Shown here: in pieces, positions 53,457 through 61,004 of the stretch | How the letters are laid out: each line of letters begins with the position of its first letter | Position numbering within the stretch: the first letter of the stretch is position 1 | Source of the DNA: Deinococcus yavapaiensis KR-236 | GTDB lineage: Bacteria > Deinococcota > Deinococci > Deinococcales > Deinococcaceae | Length of the DNA: 64,000 bases | Assembly: GCF_003217515.1 (NCBI RefSeq) | Contig: NZ_QJSX01000009.1 | Location: forward strand, 1-64,000 | Direction: 5' to 3' | Position numbers and translations under genes: made by a program | Notes under the pieces: generated by a model | The model's database searches: none | Told to the model about the DNA's origin: nothing | Seen by the model: only the letters and a program-made list of their open reading frames with translations

Positions 53457-53820
53457 AGCCTTGCAGCAAATTCGCCGCCTCCTGACGTTCCTGGAAAAGC
53501 ACGCGGCGGAACACCCGGAGTTCGCCCAAGCCTTGAACGACGCTCTTGGCGTCAAGCCAGCCGTGAAAGCCGCGCCGAAGATGCCGAAAGCCAAAGCGCC
53601 GAAGGTAGACGTGGATCCGTTGACGTTCGTGGTGCAGCACGGACTGCCCGCCTTCCAAACGCACGTCGCGGCAGCGTCGGACGACGAGGTACGGGCGCAC
53701 GCGAAGTTCTTGAAGGTGCGCGTCTCGAAGAAGGACAGCGTGGACGACGTGCGCCGCAAAGTCCTCGACAACCTCGCTCGGGAAGTCAATCGAGGTTCGG
53801 CCTTTTCGAAAGGTGATTGA
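53443..53820 (+). CDS. small basic partner of ParA, unrecognised
   Basis: A 125-residue basic protein. The N-terminal helix is LQQIRRLLTFLEKHAAEHPEF, followed by an Ala/Lys/Pro linker (KAAPKMPKAKAPK) and a C-terminal helical domain (PLTFVVQHGLPAFQTHV and DDEVRAHAKFLKVRVSKKDS to the end, SAP-like). It starts at a GTG inside the ParA gene (14-base overlap), so translation is coupled. It may be a DNA-binding adaptor that stimulates the ParA ATPase. It is not homologous to ParB as far as I can see. Confidence 0.75.
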   Translation: MSKPEALQQIRRLLTFLEKHAAEHPEFAQALNDALGVKPAVKAAPKMPKAKAPKVDVDPLTFVVQHGLPAFQTHVAAASDDEVRAHAKFLKVRVSKKDSVDDVRRKVLDNLAREVNRGSAFSKGD

Positions 53821-53821
53821 C

Positions 53822-53850
53822 CAGGAACGGTTCCTCTCGGGACCGTTCTT
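53822..53850 (+). terminator. terminator of the parA operon
   Basis: GGAACGGT (about 53824-53831) pairs with ACCGTTC (about 53842-53848) and TTCC follows. A modest terminator directly after the operon. Confidence 0.5.
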
Positions 53851-54058
53851 CCGTCGACTGCTTCGACACGTTCGGGAACTTCGCAACCCACTTCCGGCGC
53901 CAAGCGGGACCGCCCCTGTACCTTGGCAGAGACGACCTTGGCGTTCACGACGTGTCGAGCGACTTGGTATGAAGCGTGTCCGTGTTGCCTCGTTCGATGT
54001 GGAACGCCAGCAGGAAGCGGGGCGCCAGCCGACCGTCTGATCTTGTTCGGCGCGGCGC

Positions 54059-54290
54059 TCAATGCCGGTGCTTGCGCAACATGTACAGGTACAACTGCTC
54101 GACCTTCTCGCGCGCCCACGGCGTTTTCCGCAAGAACTTCAAGGCGGACGGCACGCTCGGCTGGTCTTGAAACGCTCGGACCTTCACGCGCCTGGCCAGT
54201 TCTTGCCAACCGTAAAAGTCGATCAACTCCACCAACATCCGTTCGAGGGTGACACCGTGCAGAGGATCGTTGGACTTAAACTCGGTCATT
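54059..54290 (-). CDS. VF530-family (DUF2132) small DNA-binding protein
   Basis: A 77-residue protein matching the VF530 family: SNDPLHGVTLERMLVELIDFYGWQEL, then RVKVRAFQDQPSVPSALKFL and KTPWAREKVEQLYLYML, ending in a basic KHRH. Members have a Rossmann-like/HMG-like small fold and are annotated as DNA-binding from structure. The ATG at 54290 matches usual family starts; an ATG at 54344 would extend it by 18 residues. No strong ribosome site is seen for either. Confidence 0.8.
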
Positions 54291-54466
54291 TGGTGCAGTG
54301 TGACCGTCTCGTCCAGCCGCGTTTGTTCCTGTCCTTCCATCCACGGGCGTTTCAGGACGAGCATGATCGCAGTGCAAAGAAAACCCCCACGAGTTCCCGA
54401 ATGGCAAGTGGGACGAGTCCACGCCCTCGTGACCGAGCCCCGAACGCTTCCCAAACGAACAACAAA

Positions 54467-54503
54467 CAACGACGAACCTCTTCGCTGAAGAGGTTCGTCG
54501 TTG
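54467..54503 (-). terminator. terminator of the arsenic operon
   Basis: Perfect 17-bp stem (54467-54483 with 54487-54503; arms begin CAACGACGAACC and end GGTTCGTCGTTG), loop GCT, followed on the minus strand by TTTGTTGTTCG. A very stable terminator 23 bases after the MFS stop. Confidence 0.85.
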
Positions 54504-54525
54504 ACGTTGGCTCACAAGGTCGACT

Positions 54526-55794
54526 TCACGTCGCCGCAAATGTCACCTTTGCTGACCGCGCGGCGTTCATCACGGCCACGACCGAGGCGGCACCAACGAC
54601 GAGCAGCAGCCAGAGCGACGACGTGTAGCCACTCGCCGCCCCATGAAGTGCGCCAACCGCGAACGGGGCGGCTGCTTGCGCGAGCGACGAGATGAACGAC
54701 AAGCTTCCCGCAACCAGACCGAAGTTCTCGCTGCCGAAGTGATCCGCGACCATTGACGCGCGCACGAGGGTCGTCATGCCATTGGCCATGCCGAACAGCA
54801 GCACAAAGGCCCACACGCCGATGACACCGGGTACGGCAAGAAGAATCAGCAGGGCCGTGCCTCGCAGCGTGAACACCGCCGTCGCCAGGAATCCGAGCGA
54901 CCAGCGTGTCAAGAATGGAGCGAACAGCGCACGGCCCGGCAAGGCGGCGAGACCTACTCCGCCCGCAGCAAGACCAACGAAGGACGGCGTGTACCCGCGC
55001 TCCAGCAGAAGAGGCACGAGATGCGCCGCGAGGGCCACGGCCGTGAATTGAGCGAGCGAAAACGCAAGGGCCAAAAGTCGGAAGTTGCTGTTGCGCGTCA
55101 AATCCCGAAGTGACGTTCGGGAAGGTTGCCTGGACACGGCTTGCACTGACCCGGTGCCGTCTGGCATCAGCCCGAGATCTGCAGGGTCGCGTCGAAGAAG
55201 CAGCCCGTGAGGCAGCACCGTCGTGACCCCGAGCAGTCCCGCGAGCGCGAAGAGCGCGGCTCGCCAGCCCAACTCGGTCACCAAGGCGGTGGTGAGGGGC
55301 ACGAAGATCGTACTGGCCAAGCCCGCCACGAGGGTGATGATCAGCAGGGCCTTCGGGCGGTCCCGGCGAAACCAGCGGGCGACGACGGCGAAGGCGGGGT
55401 CGTAGAACACGCAGGCCATCGCCACGCCCATGAGGAGCCATGTGGCGTACAAATCCGGGAGGGTCGTGACGCGAGACCATGCCAAGACCAGCAAGGTTGC
55501 CAGGATCGCTCCGAAGGTCATGACAATTCGCGCGCCGCGGCGATCTACGGTCCGACCGACAAGAGGCGCGACCAGACCAGCTACGAGCAGGGCAAGCGAG
55601 AACGCTCCGCTTGTTTGCGCGCGGTTGAGGTCGAGGTCGTGTTCCATGGCGGGCAGGAAGACCGCGTACGAGTAGTACAAAACGCCATACGAGACGGTCG
55701 TGGTCAGGGCGAGCGCGCGAACGATCGTCCAGCCGTAGAACGAAGGGGAGCGCGTGACGCTCCCCCGGGTGGCTTCGCTGTCGCTCAACAGCAT
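54526..55794 (-). CDS. MFS transporter of the arsenic operon
   Basis: A 422-residue 12-helix major facilitator with the loop-2 motif GRTVDRRGARIV (~60-71) and IVRALALTTTVSYGVLYYSYAVFLPAMEHDL at the N terminus, typical of MFS exporters found in ars clusters. It probably extrudes an arsenical or a metabolite of arsenic, but may export another anion. The ATG overlaps the DUF6428 stop region by 10 bases. It is the last gene of the operon. Confidence 0.82.
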   Translation of the reverse strand: MLLSDSEATRGSVTRSPSFYGWTIVRALALTTTVSYGVLYYSYAVFLPAMEHDLDLNRAQTSGAFSLALLVAGLVAPLVGRTVDRRGARIVMTFGAILATLLVLAWSRVTTLPDLYATWLLMGVAMACVFYDPAFAVVARWFRRDRPKALLIITLVAGLASTIFVPLTTALVTELGWRAALFALAGLLGVTTVLPHGLLLRRDPADLGLMPDGTGSVQAVSRQPSRTSLRDLTRNSNFRLLALAFSLAQFTAVALAAHLVPLLLERGYTPSFVGLAAGGVGLAALPGRALFAPFLTRWSLGFLATAVFTLRGTALLILLAVPGVIGVWAFVLLFGMANGMTTLVRASMVADHFGSENFGLVAGSLSFISSLAQAAAPFAVGALHGAASGYTSSLWLLLVVGAASVVAVMNAARSAKVTFAAT

Positions 55795-56333
55795 CCCTTT
55801 GCGGGCGCGGTCGGCAGAACGTCGAGCGCGACGAGTTCGGCGGTACGAGCGCTGGCGGGGCCGCAGCAGGCGGCTTCCCCGGCGGCAATGCGTTCGTCGT
55901 TCGGCTTGCAGGACACGGCGGGGTAGCCGAGATTGACGAGGACGCGGTCCACTTGCGCGTCGACGCTGCCCACGAAGTATTGGATGGTGGGATGGACGGC
56001 GTCGCCGTACTCGAAACGTAGCTTGGCGTCACGTCGAACGGGAACGCTCGCGGCGACGCGGCGGTAGATGGCGAGGAACTTGTCGACGGTCATGAAGCCT
56101 TGGTCTTCTTCGCCTCCGCCGTTCCAGAGTTGCACGACGGTTTCACGCCAGGCGTCGGCGCGACCGCCGCAGTCCATGGCTTCGATGGTGACGGCTTTGA
56201 CTTCGGTGACGTGGTAGCCCTCGCGTACGAGCGTCTCGCCGTGAAGTTGGAAGATCAGGAGCTTGTTCGCGTGGGGTTCGAGGGTGTCGAGGAAGGCTTG
56301 GGTGCGGTCGGGCGCGGTGAGGATCTGGGTCAT
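55785..56333 (-). CDS. DUF6428-like protein with Cys-rich tail
   Basis: A 182-residue protein. The N-terminal ~100 residues match the DUF6428 pattern (LLIFQLHGETLVREGYHVTEVKAVTIEAMDCGG, VQLWNGGGEED, MTVDKFLAIY), a family seen beside ars genes. The C-terminal part adds Cys residues (AVSCKPN, AACCGPAS, PAKGCC), suitable for thiophilic metalloid binding. AAAGGAGA precedes the ATG. Role: probably an intracellular arsenic or metal chaperone or sensor; not proven. Confidence 0.72.
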   Translation of the reverse strand: MTQILTAPDRTQAFLDTLEPHANKLLIFQLHGETLVREGYHVTEVKAVTIEAMDCGGRADAWRETVVQLWNGGGEEDQGFMTVDKFLAIYRRVAASVPVRRDAKLRFEYGDAVHPTIQYFVGSVDAQVDRVLVNLGYPAVSCKPNDERIAAGEAACCGPASARTAELVALDVLPTAPAKGCC

Positions 56334-56379
56334 GACGGTCTCCTTTGATCGAACTTCTTCGATGTATTGAGGCTAAAAA

Positions 56380-56547
56380 TCAGCAGGTGAGGCAAGCGGA
56401 CGAGGACACGGGCGTGGCGACCTGCACCTTCGGCGAGGTGGGCACGGCATTCGCCGTCAGGCAGCACAGCGAGCGTCGCGTGTCGGCTTCCGAGCGAAGT
56501 TGGGCTTGACGGTCCAGCGCGACTTGCAGAGACATCCACGGGTTCAT
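56380..56547 (-). CDS. 55-residue Cys-containing peptide in the ars operon
   Basis: A short gene whose ATG overlaps the arsR stop (ATGA) and has AAGGAGG 5 bases upstream. The product (MNPWMSLQVALDRQAQLRSE..., with CCLTA in the middle and ACLTC at the end) is soluble and has four Cys in two pairs. It lies between arsR and the DUF6428 gene. I do not recognise a family. It might bind As(III) or be a small regulator. Confidence 0.65.
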   Translation of the reverse strand: MNPWMSLQVALDRQAQLRSEADTRRSLCCLTANAVPTSPKVQVATPVSSSACLTC

Positions 56548-56870
56548 ACGGCCTCCTTGACCGCCTTCGGCAAGGCGGTGGCGAGCGAGTTCAGGGCGGA
56601 GCGGGCGATCTCGAATCCTTTGGGGCTGAGGGTGTAGTAGGTGTACTTGCCGCGCTTCTCGGCGGTGACGAGGCCGGCGTCGACGAGAAGTTTCATGTGG
56701 TGGCTGGTGGTGGGCTGACTGAGGCCGAGGTGGTCTTGCACGTCGCAGGTGCACACGCCTTGCCCGGTGGAGCAACAGGTGCGGTCGGCGGTGGCGAGGA
56801 AGTGCAGGGCCTTGAGACGGTGCACGTCGCCGAGCGCTTTGAACACCTCGGCTGTTTGATCGAACTTCAT
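56544..56870 (-). CDS. arsR: ArsR/SmtB-family repressor
   Basis: A 108-residue winged-helix repressor: FKALGDVHRLKALHFLATADRTCC, the metalloid-binding VCTCDVQDHLGLSQPTTSHHMKLLVDAGLV (Cys-x-Cys in the recognition-helix region, plus an upstream Cys pair) and KRGKYTYYTLS. As(III) binding to Cys releases it from DNA. It is transcribed from a promoter with TTGACA (minus strand, 56905-56900), which overlaps the 3' end of a dead acetyltransferase gene. It heads the arsR - Cys peptide - DUF6428 - MFS part of the operon. Confidence 0.92.
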   Translation of the reverse strand: MKFDQTAEVFKALGDVHRLKALHFLATADRTCCSTGQGVCTCDVQDHLGLSQPTTSHHMKLLVDAGLVTAEKRGKYTYYTLSPKGFEIARSALNSLATALPKAVKEAV

Positions 56871-56909
56871 GGATGTATCGTGCCTTATGGATCGAAAAAT
56901 GTCAATACG
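56871..56909 (-). promoter_or_regulatory. arsR promoter region
   Basis: TTGACA lies at 56905-56900 on the minus strand, 30 bases before the arsR ATG; the -10 (CACGAT or CGATAC) is weak. ATCGATCC-like sequence (GGATCG at 56889-56894, with GGATGTATCG at 56871-56880) may form an ArsR half-site pair. Confidence 0.35.
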
Positions 56910-57365
56910 TTATATGGAGAGCAAGTGCATCACCGTCGCCGACCTCGGGCATGCCCCTCGAAACTCCTGTGACGCACACCCTTCGGCACCTCGTCACGAA
57001 CGATTTCCTCGAAACCGAACTTCAGGAAGAACCTCTCCTGCCGGCGCCTTGAGCAGCACAAAGCTCTGCAAGCCCTCCGCTCGCGCTTCGGCAAGCATCT
57101 GCATCCATACGCTTCCCAGCGCACTGCCCCGCAAGTCGTCACGCACTGCGACCGAACGCAGCAACCCGTGCGAGTCGTACCGTTCCGAGCCGATCACGTC
57201 GAGCGAGTCACCTTAATCCTCTACGGCAAGCACGAAGTTCGCCAAATGCCCCCGAACCCCGTCGAGAGGGAGCTTCGACGCGCAAAGCAGCGCCTCCACG
57301 GCCATTAGGGCGTTCTCATCCGCCTGGCGAAACGCGATGTCTCGCCGCTCTTTGCCGTCCGTCAT
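56910..57365 (-). pseudogene. decayed GNAT acetyltransferase (ArsN-like)
   Basis: It starts well: ATG at 57365 with GGAGGCG upstream, then MTDGKERRDIAFRQADENAL and HLANFVLAVED. An in-frame TAA follows. The next part, DVIGSERYDSHGLLRSVAV RDDLRGSALGSVWMQ with ARAEGLQSFVLL, has the GNAT acetyl-CoA pattern (RDDLRGSALGS). Later pieces fall in other frames: RFFLKFGFEEIVRDEVPKGV, then SQEFRGACPRSATVMHL before TAA at 56910. At least one stop and two frameshifts kill it. Intact relatives in ars operons (ArsN) acetylate arsinothricin or phosphinothricin-like compounds. Confidence 0.75.
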
Positions 57366-57377
57366 CGGACGCCTCCT

Positions 57378-58067
57378 TCACGCTTCGCCGGAATGAAACT
57401 CGCGAGCGTCTTGCGGTCGAGGTTCCAACTCACGGGCAGACCTCGGGCTGATCACGCGGTTCACCAACACGGCGAGCGCGGCACCCACCAAGGGTGCCAC
57501 CCAGTACAGCCAGTGGGCCGTCCACACGCCGCTCGAGAGGGCCGGGCCGATGGAACGCGCCGGATTCATGCTCGCTCCCGTGAGCGGCCCGCCCATCAGC
57601 GCTTCGAGGGCAACGACGCCACCCACGATCCAGGGCAGCCCACTTCTCAGTGCGACGAGCAGCAGGAAGAACGTGAGGATCAACTCCAACATGAACGCCT
57701 GCGTGACGCTTCCGGCAGGCACCGTCGCTCCAAGGTTCCCTGCTCGGCCGAACAGCGCCAGCAACACGAAGCCCGCGAACACCGCGCCGACAAACTGCGC
57801 GAGGATGTAGGGCATGGCGCGGGAATGGGGGAACTTCCCGGCCAAAACGAGCGCGAAGGTTGCGGTAGGGTTGATGTGCGCTCCGCTGATCGGTGCGAAA
57901 GCGGCGATGACCGTGGCGACGCTGAGTCCAAAGACGAGGGCAACGCCGACCTGTCCGAGCGCGCCCATTTGAGCTTGAACGACCGCCGCGCCAGGTCCGA
58001 AGAACACCAGGGCGAAGGTACCGACGAGTTCGGCCGTGATGGCTCGGGAGAGCGGAACGTCGCTCAC
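57378..58067 (-). CDS. aquaglyceroporin (AqpS-like)
   Basis: A 229-residue MIP channel with six helices and both pore motifs: SGAHINPTATF (NPT replaces the usual first NPA) and GASMNPARSIGPAL. In rhizobial ars operons AqpS lets As(III) produced by ArsC leave the cell passively, replacing ArsB. Here it follows arsC by four bases, which supports that role. The start is a GTG at 58067. Confidence 0.88.
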   Translation of the reverse strand: MSDVPLSRAITAELVGTFALVFFGPGAAVVQAQMGALGQVGVALVFGLSVATVIAAFAPISGAHINPTATFALVLAGKFPHSRAMPYILAQFVGAVFAGFVLLALFGRAGNLGATVPAGSVTQAFMLELILTFFLLLVALRSGLPWIVGGVVALEALMGGPLTGASMNPARSIGPALSSGVWTAHWLYWVAPLVGAALAVLVNRVISPRSARELEPRPQDAREFHSGEA

Positions 58068-58071
58068 GACA

Positions 58072-58536
58072 TCATGCGTCTTCGGGGGCGGGCGTGCGTT
58101 CGTACGAGGCGGGCAAATCGCCGCCGTCCCTCAGGGCCAGCACGAACGCTTCGAGTCGCGCCTTCATCTGGTCACGCACCGCCCGCCAACGCGCCAAGCT
58201 GCCCCCGCTCGGGTCGGTGAACGGATAGTGCAAGCGTGTCGTCTTCGCGGGGTAGACGGGGCACGCTTCGGCCGCACTGTCACAAACCGTGATGACGAAG
58301 TCGAAGTTCCAAGGATCGGGCACGTCGAACAACGTCTTGCTGGAATGCGACGAGAGGTCGATGCCAAGTTCACCCATCACTTCGATGGCAGGCGGCTTCA
58401 CGAAGGTCGCCTCGATTCCCGCGCTGTGAGCCTCCAAGGCAACGCCGTGCCGCCGTGCGAGCGCTCGCAGCAAGCCCTCTCCCATCTGGCTTCTCGCCGA
58501 GTTGTGAGTGCATAGAATCAACACCCGAGGAATCAT
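58072..58536 (-). CDS. arsC: thioredoxin-type arsenate reductase ArsC
   Basis: A 154-residue LMW-phosphatase-fold enzyme. Catalytic loop CTHNSARSQ (C-x5-R) at ~9-17. The resolving Cys pair is in VITVCDSAAEACPVYP (~82-97), as in S. aureus ArsC, and indicates thioredoxin coupling. The Asp in HYPFTDPSGG completes the phosphatase site. It reduces arsenate to arsenite. It is the first gene of this operon arm (arsC, aqpS, dead arsN-like gene). Confidence 0.92.
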   Translation of the reverse strand: MIPRVLILCTHNSARSQMGEGLLRALARRHGVALEAHSAGIEATFVKPPAIEVMGELGIDLSSHSSKTLFDVPDPWNFDFVITVCDSAAEACPVYPAKTTRLHYPFTDPSGGSLARWRAVRDQMKARLEAFVLALRDGGDLPASYERTPAPEDA

Positions 58537-58574
58537 GGGGTCAAGCTACCACTGCCTACAAGGGATGAGGACGG

Positions 58575-58835
58575 TCAGTGCCTCGACTCGCGCATGGCGT
58601 CCTTGAGCTTTTCCAACACACGCTGCAATCGCGAGCGCCACTGTCGAGGCTCGAAGTCGTCGTCGGCCAGGCAATAGAACAAGAGACTCCAAGCCAGTCC
58701 GCGGACTTCTCGAAGTTGTGGAGGCCGAGCTGTGTACTCTGTCGTCGCTGGCTCCTCTGCGGGGTCACGACCTTCGGCACACCTTCGCCTCGCGTCGAGG
58801 AATGCCTGGCGACATCGTGAGCCATAAAGACTCAT
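58575..58835 (-). CDS. doubtful small hypothetical protein
   Basis: An 86-residue frame whose second half (LREVRGLAWSLLFYCLADDDFEPRQWRSRLQRVL and EKLKDAMRESRH) has a protein-like helix pattern, while the first half is antisense to an integrase remnant. It may be the 3' end of a truncated gene. There is no recognised family and no good ribosome site. Confidence 0.3.
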   Translation of the reverse strand: MSLYGSRCRQAFLDARRRCAEGRDPAEEPATTEYTARPPQLREVRGLAWSLLFYCLADDDFEPRQWRSRLQRVLEKLKDAMRESRH

Positions 58836-58850
58836 CGATTACATCAAAAA
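58718..58850 (+). pseudogene. tyrosine-recombinase (integrase) remnant
   Basis: One short frame gives LRGHDLRHTFASRRGMPGDIVSHKDSSIT, which contains the HxLRHTFAS box of phage integrases and a broken form of the following GVPxxxVSxxLGHSSIT box. No other integrase motifs are found. It lies 210 bases from the tRNA-Ser-like sequence, the usual arrangement of an integrase next to its attachment site. Confidence 0.55.
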
Positions 58851-58987
58851 TTATCGTCAGGGCATCTTGCAGGAATTGCTTGATCACATGTCTAATCTCG
58901 GGGCGATTATTCCCCGGCGATTGCCAATGCAAGCTGCCGACTGAGCAACTTTTCAGTCCGCTACCCACAGACAGTCCACATCGAGTG

Positions 58988-59022
58988 AGCGGCGAGCCAT
59001 CAAGTGGCTCGCCGCTGTTTCT
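58988..59022 (+). terminator. hairpin/terminator before the tRNA-Ser-like sequence
   Basis: Perfect 12-bp stem AGCGGCGAGCCA (58988-58999) and TGGCTCGCCGCT (59005-59016), loop TCAAG, then GTTTCTTCC. No intact plus-strand gene precedes it, so it is probably left over from the element. Confidence 0.6.
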
Positions 59023-59058
59023 TCCCGCCAGGACTTGTTTGTTGTCCTACAGGATTTC

Positions 59059-59138
59059 TGGCGGAACGGGAGAGATTCGAACTCTCGGTACGGTTGCCCG
59101 TACACACGCTTTCCAGGCGTGCCCCTTCAACCAGCCGC
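59059..59138 (-). tRNA. tRNA-Ser(GGA)-like sequence with degenerate 5' end
   Basis: From the D-loop (GGTTGAAGG) to CCA it is a normal type-II tRNA-Ser: anticodon stem-loop CACGCCTGGAAAGCGTG (anticodon GGA), long variable arm GTACGGGCAACCGTAC, T-arm GAGAGTTCGAATCTCTC and acceptor strand CCGTTCC-G-CCA. Upstream, the D-stem and 5' acceptor GGAACGG are not in place. A GGAGCGT that could pair at 6 of 7 positions lies about five bases too far away. It is either a 3' attachment-site fragment or a damaged tRNA. Confidence 0.5.
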
Positions 59139-59296
59139 AGCTGCAAACGCTCCAGGACGAGCTTTTTCCCACTTCGCGTGCTTCGAGGGATCGTTCTTTC
59201 GAGCGCGTTCGCAGCTTACGCCGCACGGCGGTACTCGTCAAGCGTCGTGGCCTGGACGCGTGGAACGGCAACCTTCCGATCGGACGCACCCTTGCA

Positions 59297-59435
59297 TTTT
59301 CGGTCGGTCGGGAGGGCGCCGCCCGACCTGTCATTTCAGGGTGCGTCCGGTCTTCCCTGCTCCCTCCGGTCGGGTCAACGCGGCGTGGCCGCGCCGACCA
59401 GGGACCTTTCGAGTTCTTCATCTCTCCCGTTTCCC
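59297..59435 (+). repeat. dispersed intergenic repeat, copy B
   Basis: About 140 bases that share four ordered blocks with copy A at 51487-51596, in the same orientation. It carries an extra G+C-rich segment (GCGGCGTGGCCGCGCC, which can fold back) in the middle. Deinococcus genomes are known for small dispersed non-coding repeats; whether this is a named one needs a search. Confidence 0.75.
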
Positions 59436-59661
59436 TTGAGCCAGCAAGGCGAAGAACGCTGCTTACCATCGAAGGTCCGGAGGTCAGCCCTGGCGTTGAG
59501 TCCCCTTGGAGGTGTGAGCGTGGCTCCCCTCAGGCACTGCCCGCTTTGATGCGATGCCGGCTGGTTCGTGCCGTGCGCGTGTACACGCTGCTCGGCCAGC
59601 TTCGCAAAGTCCCGAGTCCTCAACCTGGCAGTTCAAGCGGGGAGGGCGCTCGTCGTGCCCT
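59436..59661. other. gene-free stretch after repeat copy B
   Basis: About 225 bases with no supported gene, RNA or further repeat. Confidence 0.35.
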
Positions 59662-60789
59662 TCAGACCTGCTGCCGTTTCGCTGCGACCTCTTGAATGCA
59701 CTGGTCGATGAGGTCGATCAGCGCCTCACCTCGTTGCGCGAAGATCTCCAGGGGCAATTGATAGCCTTGATCTGGGTTGGTGTGGGGCAACGCTTCATTC
59801 GCCACGTCATTGAGTTGCCGGATGAAGTCCGCTCTTCGCTCAGGATCATCGAACGGGGGGTACTGGCGAAGCTGATCAACACCGATCCAAATGACCCCGT
59901 AGGTCCAAACGTAGGCGAGCCGGTGCTTCATTCCCGGAGGTCCGATCATGAACGAGCCCTGGGTCTTCCCCTTGCCCCAGACGACCGTCCAGCTTCGTTG
60001 TGCGGCTCGGTCGAGGATTCGTTGAGCGAGCCGCGTGGCCGCTTCACCTTTGGAGGCGATGGCGGCCAAGAAGCGCTCTGACGTCCAAAGCGCTTCTCCT
60101 GGTGAGGCAGAAACGTTCTTCTTCTGCTCGGCAGCCGCCGATTGGCCAATGAGTCTTGGCACCAGCGCTTGCGTGTTCCCACCGCGAAACTGCTTGACTT
60201 CCAAAGCGAGCACTTCCGCCGGGTCCATCTGCCCGTTGAGGAACTCCACGACGCGGCGCAATTCCGGAGGAATGACGTCCGCGACGAAGATCATGCGGAT
60301 GCGGCCCGCTTGCAAGTTCGTCTTGACTTGCAGCCAGAACGCGTCCGGATCGCCGCCCTCGGTGAGCTGCGTGATTTCGTCGTTCGCGTCGACGCCACGG
60401 TCATCACACAGCTGTTCGAAGTCCGCGCGCAGTTGCTCGACCGGCCAGTACACGACGGCGTTCGCGGCGTAGTCGAGCATCTGCCCGACGACTTCCCGTC
60501 GGATGCGCGTGTCGCTGCTGCGCTTGACTTCAACGAGCGTCGGGACGGCGTCTTGATCGAGGAAGAGGTGATCCAGGGACCAGCGTCCACTTCCATTCTG
60601 TGTGTCCGGAACAGACATCTCCTGCCGGACGAGCAGCCAGCGGCGTGGTTGCGCGGGGTTCATCTGCTCGCCCGCCAGCAAGTTCGGGTGGGAAGCGAGG
60701 AGGTCTTGCAGGAGCGCTTCGGTGTCGTAGGGTTGCTCTCGCATTTCGACGAGTTGCCCGTTCACGATCTGGTAGATGACGCTGTCCAT
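59662..60789 (-). CDS. PD-(D/E)XK nuclease-like protein
   Basis: A 375-residue soluble protein. Residues ~60-105 carry a nuclease-type core: WSLDHLFLDQDAVPTLVEVKRSSDTRIRREVVGQMLDYAANAV, where Asp, the E-V-K triad and the following QMLDYAA helix match the restriction-endonuclease-like (NucS/DUF91-type) fold. The C-terminal half (~215-310) is an unrecognised alpha/beta domain. The start is the ATG at 60789; a TTG three codons earlier is possible. It is divergent from the RecQ-like gene and may be part of the same defence or repair unit. Confidence 0.7.
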   Translation of the reverse strand: MDSVIYQIVNGQLVEMREQPYDTEALLQDLLASHPNLLAGEQMNPAQPRRWLLVRQEMSVPDTQNGSGRWSLDHLFLDQDAVPTLVEVKRSSDTRIRREVVGQMLDYAANAVVYWPVEQLRADFEQLCDDRGVDANDEITQLTEGGDPDAFWLQVKTNLQAGRIRMIFVADVIPPELRRVVEFLNGQMDPAEVLALEVKQFRGGNTQALVPRLIGQSAAAEQKKNVSASPGEALWTSERFLAAIASKGEAATRLAQRILDRAAQRSWTVVWGKGKTQGSFMIGPPGMKHRLAYVWTYGVIWIGVDQLRQYPPFDDPERRADFIRQLNDVANEALPHTNPDQGYQLPLEIFAQRGEALIDLIDQCIQEVAAKRQQV

Positions 60790-60881
60790 GCTTGCCAATG
60801 GCGTCGTCCTTTCGGTGTGGAGAGATTGACACTGAGGCGGTCACTTCTTGCTGCTGCTTTGGTTGTGGTGCTTGCCGCCCG

Positions 60882-60887
60882 ATCATA
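60882..60887 (-). promoter_or_regulatory. possible -10 of the nuclease-like gene
   Basis: TATGAT on the minus strand, about 95 bases before the ATG at 60789, in the 215-base divergent intergenic region. No good -35 is seen. Confidence 0.3.
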
Positions 60888-61004
60888 GCAACGCGCGACT
60901 TGCTGAACGAACCTTTGAGGCAGCCGAACATGAAAGGAAAATAAATTAGCAGCAGGCGAATGTGGCCCATCATGCGTTCTCCTGTGTTCTGATAAGGCTG
61001 TCAC

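Noticed and set aside
58718..59695. 325-codon plus-strand frame spanning the integrase scrap, tRNA-like sequence and repeat
   Set aside because: Only the first ~40 codons resemble a protein; the rest translates a terminator, an antisense tRNA and a non-coding repeat.
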